Source: Actinomycetota bacterium (lineage in GTDB: Bacteria; Actinomycetota; Actinomycetes; Actinomycetales; Microbacteriaceae). Taken from it: a stretch of 5,129 nucleotides of DNA. The notes beneath the pieces were generated by a model. It saw nothing but the letters and a program-made list of their open reading frames with translations. It searched no databases and was not told where the DNA came from. The DNA is taken from NCBI GenBank assembly GCA_009699665.1, contig WLNS01000098.1:1-5129 (forward strand), read 5' to 3'. Positions within the stretch are counted from its first letter, which is position 1, and every line of letters begins with the position of its first letter. Made by a program: the position numbers and the translations under genes. This document shows positions 1 to 5,129 of the stretch, in pieces.

Positions 1-636
1 AACGCTCTGATGACCATGCCCGTGTACGACTACGTGCTCACGACCGAACCCCTTTCGGCCACACAGATGAAAAGCGTCGGTTGGTCAGCTCGACAGGGCG
101 TATCCGATCTGTCAAACCAATTTCACTATTACCGACTCACAGCTGACAACCGAATCCTGTTTGGCGGGTACGACGCCGTGTATCACTTTGGCGGTCGCGT
201 GAGCGCTGTCTACGAAGACAGGCGGGAGAGTTTTGAACTCTTGGCCAGTCATTTCTTCACCACGTTTCCGCAGCTCTCCGGCGTTCGTTTCACGCATCGT
301 TGGGCTGGGCCGATTGATTCCAGTTCGCGCTTCTGCGCCTTCTTCGGAACGGCCCGTAAGAACCGCATCGCTTACGCCCTCGGCTTCACCGGCCTGGGGG
401 TGGGCGCCACGCGTTTTGCGGCTGACGTGATGCTGGACCGGTTAGACGGAATCGAAACAGAGCGCACGCGCCCAAAGATGGTCTCGTCGCGCCCGACGCC
501 GTTCCCTCCGGAGCCGCTCGCCTCACTGGGCATAAATCTCGTGAGGTGGTCGATGAATCGGGCAGACCACAACCGCGGCAAGCGCAATATTTTTCTGCGC
601 ACCCTCGACGCGATGGGAATGGGGTTCGATTCATGA
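1..636 (+). CDS. FAD-dependent oxidoreductase, DAO (glycine/D-amino acid oxidase-like) family, 5'-truncated by the window edge
   Basis: The frame is open from the first base, so the N-terminal part, which should hold the Rossmann GxGxxG dinucleotide site, lies upstream; the first in-frame ATG codons (10 and 16) are probably internal. The visible 211 residues match the C-terminal substrate and FAD-capping region of DAO-fold flavoproteins. They contain a PVYDYVLTTEPL segment, an NQFHYYRLTADNRILFGGYD strand region, RFTHRWAGPID, and near the end GFTGLGVGATRFAADVMLD, which resembles the glycine-rich C-terminal FAD contact of this family. Such enzymes oxidise amines or amino acids with FAD and O2 in the cytoplasm. 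Similar actinobacterial proteins are often annotated as PuuB-like gamma-glutamylputrescine oxidoreductases, but the substrate cannot be told from this fragment. The stop codon overlaps the ATG of the cupin gene, suggesting co-translation. Family assignment is firm; specific function is open. Confidence 0.87.
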   Translation, partial: NALMTMPVYDYVLTTEPLSATQMKSVGWSARQGVSDLSNQFHYYRLTADNRILFGGYDAVYHFGGRVSAVYEDRRESFELLASHFFTTFPQLSGVRFTHRWAGPIDSSSRFCAFFGTARKNRIAYALGFTGLGVGATRFAADVMLDRLDGIETERTRPKMVSSRPTPFPPEPLASLGINLVRWSMNRADHNRGKRNIFLRTLDAMGMGFDS

Positions 637-1025
637 GTGGTCAGGGCGCAGAGAAGAAAAGTGCGGCGCACATAATCGCGTCGGCATCAAAAGAGTCCCT
701 CGCAAGGGTCTCCCTGTCGCCGGATCAGATCGAATCCGGATCACCCGAAACGGGCATTCTCGAGCTGGCAGATTTTGCCGGCGTCTCGATGGGCATTTGG
801 GAGCACACGCAGGGCGTGAGCACCGACACCGAGGTCGATGAGGTGTTCATCGTTGTTTCGGGCGGGGCGACCATAGAGTTCACCGACGGTGACATCGCGC
901 CTCTTGCCGTGGAAGCCGGCGACATCGTGCGCTTGGCGGCAGGGGCGAAGACGCGGTGGATCGTGCCGGATCACATTCGCAAGGTTTACCTGATCCCGGC
1001 CCAACGTCTCGATACGCCAACATAG
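633..1025 (+). CDS. Small cupin-fold protein (Cupin_3/DUF861-like), 130 aa
   Basis: I chose the ATG at 633 because it overlaps the upstream stop as ATGA and gives a family-typical length. An earlier in-frame ATG at 546 would lie 90 bases inside the oxidase gene. A weak GGGG at 621-624 sits eight bases before the start, consistent with translational coupling. Residues about 53-110 form one cupin barrel: MGIWEHTQGVSTDTEVDEVF, then a VVSGGATIEF turn, then EAGDIVRLAAGAKTRWIV and RKVYLIP. The classical cupin HxH and second-motif His are not present; Glu70 is kept and Thr107 stands where His is usual. The pattern fits the Cupin_3 group related to ureidoglycine aminohydrolase and EutQ-like proteins. 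The role is unknown; the pairing suggests it serves the oxidase pathway, as an enzyme or binding protein. The last residues, QRLDTPT, and the stop come from a 52-bp repeat and are probably not ancestral. Confidence 0.85.
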   Translation: MSGQGAEKKSAAHIIASASKESLARVSLSPDQIESGSPETGILELADFAGVSMGIWEHTQGVSTDTEVDEVFIVVSGGATIEFTDGDIAPLAVEAGDIVRLAAGAKTRWIVPDHIRKVYLIPAQRLDTPT

Positions 1026-1051
1026 TTGGCTACTCGACGAGCGACAAACCC
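1000..1051. repeat. Palindromic direct repeat, copy 1 (52 bp), REP-like
   Basis: This copy begins CCCAACGTCTCGATACGCC and ends GAGCGACAAACCC, and is identical over 52 bases to the copy at 1054-1105 (period 54, two-base CA spacer). It contains an imperfect hairpin: GCCAAC (1016-1021) pairs with GTTGGC (1025-1030) around an ATA loop. Beyond single-base bulges at C1015 and C1033 the stem continues with TA/TA and TCGA/TCGA, giving about 12 pairs over 1009-1037. No T-run follows on either strand, so it is not a textbook intrinsic terminator. Bases 1000-1025 are also coding: they give the last seven residues and the TAG of the cupin gene. The TCTCGATAC...GCTACTCGAC layout resembles repeats I recall from Micrococcales genomes; that is memory, not a search. 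Confidence 0.9.
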
Positions 1052-1053
1052 CA

Positions 1054-1105
1054 CCCAACGTCTCGATACGCCAACATAGTTGGCTACTCGACGAGCGACA
1101 AACCC
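1054..1105. repeat. Palindromic direct repeat, copy 2 (52 bp), REP-like
   Basis: This is a perfect second copy of the preceding 52-bp unit in the same orientation, wholly intergenic, with the same hairpin at 1063-1091. It ends 11 bases before the mqo stop codon. Lying between convergent genes, both hairpins would form in the 3' ends of the cupin and mqo transcripts. They could slow 3'-to-5' decay or help to end transcription from either side. That role is inferred from position and structure only. Confidence 0.9.
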
Positions 1106-1116
1106 TGAGCGAGAAG

Positions 1117-2592
1117 CTAGGCCGTCAACCCGAGCGATTTTGCCGTCGCAGCGAGGCTGGCCTTGGCCTTCTTGGGGTCGGCGTTGAGCTTGGTGCCGTA
1201 GTGGGGAACCATCGTGCGAATCTTCTTTTCCCAGCCGGGGAACCTGTCGGGAAAGCAGCGTTTGAGCACATCCAGCATGATGTCGACCGCCACGGACGCA
1301 CCGGGTGACGCACCGAGCAGGCCCGCCATCGAACCATCCGCACTAGTGATGACCTCGGTGCCAAACTGCAGCACACCGCCTTTAGCGGGATCCTTCTTCA
1401 TCACCTGCACGCGCTGGCCAGCTTTGATGAGATGCCAGTCTTCGGGCTGCGCATTGGGAAAGAACTCCCGCAGCGCATCAAGCTTTTTCTTCGGCCCGGC
1501 GAAAACTTCAGAAATCAAGTACTTCAGCAGATCAAGGTTGGTAAAGGCCACGGCAATCATGGGCATCAGGTTGTGTGCCCGAATCGACAGCGGAAGATCA
1601 AGCACTGACCCGTTCTTCAAGAAGTTCGGGCTGAATCCGGCGTAGGGGCCAAACAAGAGGGATGCCTCACCGTCGACCATTCGTGTGTCGAGGTGCGGCA
1701 CCGACATGGGGGGCGCCCCCACGGCCGCCTTGCCATAGACCTTCGCTTTGTGCTTGGCAACGAGTTTGGGGTTGCTCGTGCGCAAGAACTCACCCGACAC
1801 GGGGAATCCGCCAAAGCCCTTGACCTCGGGAATGCCCGACTTCTGCAGCAGCGAAAGAGCGCCACCGCCCGCGCCGACAAACACAAAACGTGCATCAAAA
1901 AAGCCGGGAGTGTTGCCCACGGCATCGCGCGTTCGAATGCGCCAGAGCCCGTCTTTATGACGACGAATCGATGTGACGTTGGTCTCAAGCTTCAGCGCCA
2001 CCCCGTCTTGAATGAGCAGGTCGATGAGCTGGTGCGTGAGTGCCCCGTAGTCAACGTCGGTTCCCGACGCGATACGCGTGGCCGCAATGGGCTGGTCGGG
2101 GTTTCGTCCCTGCATCACGAGGGGTGACCACTCGGCGATAACCGCCGGGTCTTCGGAGTATTCGAATCCGGCGAAGAGCGGCTCGTTCTTGAGCACCTCA
2201 AAGCGGCGGCGAAGATAGGCGACGTTCTTTTCGCCCCAGACGAAAGTCATGTGCGGCGAGGAGTTGATAAAAGACGAGGGCGTATCGAGCATCTTCTGCT
2301 CGACGAGGTATGACCAGAACTGGCGAGACAGCTGGTATTGCTCGTTGATGGCCACGGCCTTAGTGGGCTCTACCGATCCGTCGGGCGCCTCGGGCATGTA
2401 GTTGAGTTCGCACAACCCCGCATGGCCGGTTCCGGCATTGTTCCAGGGGTTTGAGCTTTCTCGGGCAACATCCGAGAGCTTTTCAACAATGCGAATGGTC
2501 CACTCGGGTTGCAGCTGCTTGATGAGCACACCGAGGGTGGCACTCATGATTCCGCCGCCAATAAGGGCGACGTCTACGGGCTTCGAAGTCAC
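1117..2592 (-). CDS. mqo: Malate:quinone oxidoreductase
   Basis: This FAD-dependent, membrane-associated dehydrogenase oxidises (S)-malate to oxaloacetate and passes the electrons to the quinone pool, replacing or complementing NAD-linked malate dehydrogenase in the TCA cycle. The 491 residues match the usual length of about 490-500. The N-terminus has VDVALIGGGIMSATLG, the dinucleotide-binding loop (Gly12-Gly14, Ser17), with Glu37 in IVEK placed to bind the FAD ribose. NPWNNAGTGHAGLCELNY (48-65) and the C-terminal GLLGASPGASVAVDIMLDVL are characteristic of Mqo. No signal peptide or membrane helix is seen, consistent with a peripheral inner-face enzyme. The start is GTG at 2592, with no Shine-Dalgarno upstream but a -10-like TAAACT seven bases before it, suggesting a leaderless mRNA. 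It lies 85 bp downstream of asd on the same strand and converges on the cupin gene. Confidence 0.97.
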   Translation of the reverse strand: MTSKPVDVALIGGGIMSATLGVLIKQLQPEWTIRIVEKLSDVARESSNPWNNAGTGHAGLCELNYMPEAPDGSVEPTKAVAINEQYQLSRQFWSYLVEQKMLDTPSSFINSSPHMTFVWGEKNVAYLRRRFEVLKNEPLFAGFEYSEDPAVIAEWSPLVMQGRNPDQPIAATRIASGTDVDYGALTHQLIDLLIQDGVALKLETNVTSIRRHKDGLWRIRTRDAVGNTPGFFDARFVFVGAGGGALSLLQKSGIPEVKGFGGFPVSGEFLRTSNPKLVAKHKAKVYGKAAVGAPPMSVPHLDTRMVDGEASLLFGPYAGFSPNFLKNGSVLDLPLSIRAHNLMPMIAVAFTNLDLLKYLISEVFAGPKKKLDALREFFPNAQPEDWHLIKAGQRVQVMKKDPAKGGVLQFGTEVITSADGSMAGLLGASPGASVAVDIMLDVLKRCFPDRFPGWEKKIRTMVPHYGTKLNADPKKAKASLAATAKSLGLTA

Positions 2593-2677
2593 CGTGTCAG
2601 TTTACGCGGGCACGAGTGTTCTCGACGTCTCTGCTCCTGCCACCCACCGGGAAAGCGCAGCGGCAACAACCCAATGA
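2593..2677. other. Intergenic gap between asd and mqo
   Basis: These 85 bases between two same-strand genes hold the TAAACT promoter candidate for mqo. They also contain a small weak hairpin on the minus strand (CGAG-AACA-CTCG, four pairs) with no T-run. I see no convincing terminator for asd, so read-through from lysC-asd into mqo remains possible. Confidence 0.5.
2599..2604 (-). promoter_or_regulatory. Putative -10 element (TAAACT) of a leaderless mqo promoter
   Basis: Read on the minus strand, TAAACT is followed by six bases (GACACG) and then the GTG start of mqo, so a transcript begun at the usual distance would start on or next to the start codon. It fits the actinobacterial TANNNT -10 consensus. 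A possible but poor -35 (GTCGAG) lies 16 bases further upstream. The lack of any purine-rich ribosome site before this GTG supports leaderless translation. Confidence 0.5.
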
Positions 2678-3739
2678 TTAGAGGCGCGACGCCGCAATAA
2701 TCTCGGCAATTTGCACCGCATTCAGGGCGGCGCCCTTGCGCAGGTTGTCGTTGCTCAAAAAGAACGCCAGTCCGCGGCCGTCGTCGACCGTCTCGTCTTG
2801 TCGGAAGCGGCCCACAAAGGTGGGGTCGGCACCTGCTGCCTGCAGCGGTGTCGGCACCTCCTCGAGCGCCACGCCCGGGGCGTTTGCCAACAGGGTGCGA
2901 GCTTCTTGCGGTGTGATGGGTCGCTCGAATTCTGCGTTAATACTGAGGCTGTGTCCGGTGAATACGGGCACGCGCACGCACGTTCCCGACACTTTGAGTT
3001 CAGGCAGTTCGAGAATCTTTCGGCTCTCGTTGCGCAGTTTCTTTTCTTCGTCGGTCTCGTTCGATCCATCGTCAACAATGGAGCCGGCCAGTGGCACAAC
3101 GTCGAAGGCAATCGTGCGCACGTATTTCACCGGCGCCGGAAAGCTGATGGCGCTGCCATCGTGCACGAGATCAATCAGGTTGCCCTGAGTCATCGCTGCT
3201 CTCACCTGTGTGTCAAGTTCCTCTGCGCCGGCCAGACCCGATCCAGAAACAGCCTGGAATGTGGTGACAACCATTTTGGTGAGTCCCGCGGCACCGTGCA
3301 GCACCTTCATGACGGGCATGGCCGCCATGGTGGTGCAGTTGGGGTTGGCGATGATGCCCTTCACCGCTTCGTCAATGGCGTGGGGGTTGACCTCACTCAC
3401 CACGAGCGGCACATCGGCATCCATGCGCCAGGCGCTCGAGTTATCAATGACCAGACAGCCGGCCTCGGCGAATCGTGGTGCGTGTGCGGTGGATCCCGTC
3501 GCCCCCGCGGAGAAGAGCGCAATGTCGAGGCCTGAGGGGTCTGCTGTCTCGATGTCTTCCACCACGATGTCGTGCCCACGAAAGTTCACAACCTGACCCG
3601 CGGAACGGGACGTCGCAAATAACCGCAGTTCGCGCACGGGAAAGTTGCGCTCGTCGAGGAGGCGGCGCATGACGGCACCGACCTGGCCCGTGGCTCCTAC
3701 TACGGCAACGTTGACGCCGGTATCGGCAATCAGGCTCAT
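2678..3739 (-). CDS. asd: Aspartate-semialdehyde dehydrogenase
   Basis: The enzyme reduces L-aspartyl-4-phosphate with NADPH to L-aspartate-4-semialdehyde, the second step of the aspartate pathway and the branch point to lysine/diaminopimelate and to homoserine (threonine, methionine). The 353 residues fit the family. An N-terminal Rossmann fold carries VAVVGATGQVG (11-21). SSAWR (101-105) gives the expected phosphate-binding Arg, and NPNCTT places the catalytic Cys at 135. FQAVSGSG (161-168) has the substrate-site Gln162, CVRVPV contains Arg256, and GHS gives the acid-base His263. All key residues are present, so it should be active in the cytoplasm. The ATG overlaps the lysC stop (ATGA), with a GGGGGA ribosome site inside the end of lysC, so the two are very likely co-translated. 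Confidence 0.98.
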   Translation of the reverse strand: MSLIADTGVNVAVVGATGQVGAVMRRLLDERNFPVRELRLFATSRSAGQVVNFRGHDIVVEDIETADPSGLDIALFSAGATGSTAHAPRFAEAGCLVIDNSSAWRMDADVPLVVSEVNPHAIDEAVKGIIANPNCTTMAAMPVMKVLHGAAGLTKMVVTTFQAVSGSGLAGAEELDTQVRAAMTQGNLIDLVHDGSAISFPAPVKYVRTIAFDVVPLAGSIVDDGSNETDEEKKLRNESRKILELPELKVSGTCVRVPVFTGHSLSINAEFERPITPQEARTLLANAPGVALEEVPTPLQAAGADPTFVGRFRQDETVDDGRGLAFFLSNDNLRKGAALNAVQIAEIIAASRL

Positions 3740-4254
3740 CGACCGGTTCCCCCGTGCACGACGGCTTCTGAGTCAGAGTCCAAATCAAAAGCCTTGTGCA
3801 CGGCGACCGCCGCCGCGTTGACGATATCGGCGCGCGTGACAACTGAGATGCGAATCTCGCTCGTTGAAATCATTTCAATGTTGATGCCGGCCTTGAAAAG
3901 GGCGGTAAACAGCTGAGCAGAAACCCCCGCATTCGTCTTCATGCCGGCGCCCACGACCGACAACTTGCCAATCTGATCGTCATACTTCAGGTCGGTGTAT
4001 TCGATGAGCGTCTCATCGGCCGTGAGGGCAGCAATCGCTGCCTCCCCTTCGGTCTTTGGCAGGGTGAATGAGATATCCGTCTTGCCGGACTCTTCGGCCG
4101 ACACGTTCTGCACGATCATGTCGATGTTGATGCCGGCATTGGCAATGGTGGTGAAAATCTCGGCGGCCTTACCGGGAACATCAGGCACGCCGGCGACGGT
4201 CACCTTGGCTTGGCTCAGGTCGGTGGCGACACCGGTGATGATGGGCTCTTCCAC
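3736..4254 (-). CDS. lysC: Aspartokinase beta subunit from an internal in-frame start in lysC (172 aa)
   Basis: Codon 250 of lysC is GTG (4254-4252), preceded at exactly eight bases by AAGGAGG (4263-4269), a perfect anti-16S match lying in coding sequence. Starting here gives a 172-residue protein made only of the two ACT domains, beginning (M)EEPIITGVATD. In C. glutamicum the beta subunit also starts at codon 250 and has 172 residues. It joins the full-length alpha chain in an alpha2beta2 enzyme that is inhibited jointly by lysine and threonine. The match in position, length and ribosome site makes the same arrangement here very likely. That the protein is made is inferred, not shown. Confidence 0.8.
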   Translation of the reverse strand: MEEPIITGVATDLSQAKVTVAGVPDVPGKAAEIFTTIANAGINIDMIVQNVSAEESGKTDISFTLPKTEGEAAIAALTADETLIEYTDLKYDDQIGKLSVVGAGMKTNAGVSAQLFTALFKAGINIEMISTSEIRISVVTRADIVNAAAVAVHKAFDLDSDSEAVVHGGTGR

Positions 4255-5001
4255 TTCGACTCCCTCCTTGGGGTTATAAACAATTGTGCCCTCGTTGTGA
4301 TTGAACGACGAACGAACGTGAATGGTCACTCCGTGACGCCGGGCAAATTCGACCGCGCGGATGTAAAGCACCTTGGCTCCGGTGGCCGCTAGTTCGAGCA
4401 TCTCTTCGCTCGTGATGCGGTCGATCTTGTGTGCGCGCGGTACGACGCGCGGATCTGCCGTGAAGATGCCGTCAACGTCAGTGAAGATTTCACAAACATC
4501 GGCGTCGAGGGCCGCGGCCAACGCAACCGCGCTCGTATCAGAACCCCCGCGCCCGAGCGTCGTGATGTCACCGGAGTCCCGGTTGAATCCCTGAAAACCC
4601 GCAACGATGGCGATGGCGCCCTCTGAAAGGGCATCCTTTACTCGCCCCGGAGTGACGTCGACAATTCGGGCCGCACCGTGCTTCGAGTCGGTAATCATGC
4701 CCGCCTGACTGCCTGTGAACGAGCGTGCGTCATGGCCGAGGCCCCGAATGGCCATTGCGACGAGAGCCATCGAAATGCGCTCGCCCGCCGTGAGAAGCAT
4801 GTCCATTTCTCGCGGGGCAGGCGTCTGCGACACTTCATTAGCGAGCTCAAGAAGCTCGTCAGTCGTGTCGCCCATGGCCGAGACCACGACGACGACGTCG
4901 TTTCCGGCCTGCTTGGTCTCGACAATGCGCGCGGCGACACGCTTGATGCTGGCGGCATCCGCGACGGATGACCCGCCAAACTTCTGCACGATTAAGCTCA
5001 C
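3736..5001 (-). CDS. lysC: Aspartokinase, alpha subunit (full length)
   Basis: Aspartokinase phosphorylates L-aspartate with ATP to aspartyl-4-phosphate, the first committed step towards lysine, threonine, methionine and diaminopimelate. At 421 residues it has the same length as C. glutamicum LysC. The N-terminal amino-acid-kinase domain (about 1-245) has VQKFGGSSV (5-13), the TTLGRGGSD aspartate/phosphate loop (147-155) and the nucleotide-site FTDVDGIFTADPR (173-185). Two C-terminal ACT domains follow (about 263-335 and 345-412), with GINIDMIVQNVS and GINIEMISTSEIRIS as their ligand-binding helices. Ser301 and Thr308 match, and Ser311 lies at, positions that in C. glutamicum form the lysine/threonine site, so concerted feedback inhibition is likely. 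The start is GTG at 5001, supported by a GAGGA site five bases upstream. It begins 53 bp after recR and overlaps asd. An internal start for a beta subunit is annotated separately. Confidence 0.97.
   Translation of the reverse strand: MSLIVQKFGGSSVADAASIKRVAARIVETKQAGNDVVVVVSAMGDTTDELLELANEVSQTPAPREMDMLLTAGERISMALVAMAIRGLGHDARSFTGSQAGMITDSKHGAARIVDVTPGRVKDALSEGAIAIVAGFQGFNRDSGDITTLGRGGSDTSAVALAAALDADVCEIFTDVDGIFTADPRVVPRAHKIDRITSEEMLELAATGAKVLYIRAVEFARRHGVTIHVRSSFNHNEGTIVYNPKEGVEVEEPIITGVATDLSQAKVTVAGVPDVPGKAAEIFTTIANAGINIDMIVQNVSAEESGKTDISFTLPKTEGEAAIAALTADETLIEYTDLKYDDQIGKLSVVGAGMKTNAGVSAQLFTALFKAGINIEMISTSEIRISVVTRADIVNAAAVAVHKAFDLDSDSEAVVHGGTGR
3748..3753 (-). promoter_or_regulatory. Ribosome binding site for asd inside the 3' end of lysC
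   Basis: GGGGGA on the minus strand lies eight bases before the asd ATG and within the last codons of lysC. It supports the ATG at 3739 and fits a lysC-asd stop/start overlap with translational coupling. Confidence 0.55.
4263..4269 (-). promoter_or_regulatory. Internal Shine-Dalgarno for the aspartokinase beta subunit
   Basis: AAGGAGG on the minus strand, encoding Pro-Lys-Glu-Gly in the linker between kinase and ACT domains, sits eight bases before GTG codon 250. It is stronger than the ribosome site of the full-length gene (GAGGA), so the short chain may be translated well. Confidence 0.75.
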
Positions 5002-5006
5002 GCTTT

Positions 5007-5011
5007 TCCTC
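5007..5011 (-). promoter_or_regulatory. Ribosome binding site for lysC
   Basis: GAGGA on the minus strand lies five bases before the GTG at 5001. It decides the lysC start, which also matches the conserved N-terminus just ahead of VQKFGGSS. Confidence 0.7.
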
Positions 5012-5054
5012 GATTACTAGGGGGGAGAAAGCCGAAAAATGGGCGTCGAAATAC

Positions 5055-5129
5055 CTATTGTATTGTGGTGCGGCCCTCAAACGCGCGGCCAAGGGTGACC
5101 TCGTCGGCATACTCGAGATCGCCGCCGAC
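5055..5129 (-). CDS. recR: Recombination mediator protein RecR, C-terminal fragment
   Basis: Only the last 24 codons and the TAG are in the window; the rest lies beyond the right edge. The visible peptide contains GGDLEYADEVTLGRAFEGR and ends TTIQ, which is the highly conserved RecR C-terminus. RecR is a small toroidal zinc protein that, with RecF or RecO, loads RecA on gapped DNA. Its stop is 53 bp before the lysC start on the same strand, with no convincing terminator between them, so recR-lysC-asd may be one transcription unit. The zinc finger and Toprim domain cannot be checked here. Confidence 0.9.
   Translation of the reverse strand, partial: VGGDLEYADEVTLGRAFEGRTTIQ

Noticed and set aside
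10..18. ATG at 10 or 16 as the true start of the oxidoreductase
   Set aside because: The frame is open to the window edge, and the protein here already aligns with the middle of the DAO family, so the start is upstream.
546..632. Upstream in-frame ATG (546) as start of the cupin gene
   Set aside because: It would add 29 residues translated out of frame from conserved oxidase sequence. The ATG at 633 in the ATGA overlap gives a normal cupin N-terminus.
1009..1037. Classical intrinsic (rho-independent) terminator
   Set aside because: The hairpin is present but no T-run follows on either strand, so it is described only as a palindromic repeat with possible 3'-end effects.
1000..1105. CRISPR-like repeat array
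   Set aside because: There are only two 52-bp repeats separated by two bases, with no spacers and no cas genes nearby.
2711..3535. Long open frame (274 codons) on the + strand opposite asd
   Set aside because: It lies wholly antisense to a clear asd gene, has low-complexity His/Arg/Gly-rich composition and no recognisable domain, and is the sort of frame that arises opposite high-GC coding sequence.
5002..5054. Promoter or terminator between recR and lysC
   Set aside because: A TAGTAAT on the minus strand has no acceptable -35 at normal spacing, and the T-rich CATTTTTC stretch is not preceded by a good hairpin. Neither is strong enough to call.

Overview
The window is about 5.1 kb of moderately high-GC DNA (roughly 58-60% G+C, judged by eye) that reads like an actinobacterial chromosome. 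The best guess is a Microbacteriaceae-type member of the Micrococcales. The reasons are the recR-lysC-asd gene order, a 421-residue aspartokinase of the Corynebacterium alpha2beta2 type, GTG starts, an apparently leaderless promoter, and a palindromic intergenic repeat of a kind I associate from memory with that group. The taxonomy is inference, and every protein family present is a known one.

Left part, + strand (1-1025): the C-terminal half of an FAD-dependent amine/amino-acid oxidase-like protein (DAO fold) is followed by a small cupin protein whose ATG overlaps the oxidase stop codon (ATGA). The two look like a translationally coupled pair. This side looks like amine or amino-acid catabolism, but the substrate cannot be read from the window.

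Junction (1026-1116): two perfect 52-bp tandem copies of an imperfectly palindromic repeat fill the gap between the convergent cupin and mqo genes. The first copy runs into the cupin gene and supplies its last seven codons and its stop.

Right part, all on the - strand (1117-5129), in transcription order: the last 24 codons of recR, a 53-bp gap, lysC (aspartokinase), asd (aspartate-semialdehyde dehydrogenase, overlapping lysC by ATGA), an 85-bp gap with a promoter-like element, and mqo (malate:quinone oxidoreductase). LysC and Asd carry out the first two steps from aspartate towards lysine, threonine, methionine and diaminopimelate. Mqo makes oxaloacetate, the precursor of aspartate, though its neighbouring position need not mean co-regulation. 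Inside lysC there is a clear second translation start: an AAGGAGG Shine-Dalgarno eight bases before a GTG at codon 250. It would give a 172-residue beta subunit, as in C. glutamicum.

I found no RNA genes, insertion sequences, phage genes or CRISPR arrays, and no previously undescribed multi-gene system. The most unusual items are the repeat that forms the cupin tail, the well-preserved internal lysC start, and the leaderless-type mqo promoter.
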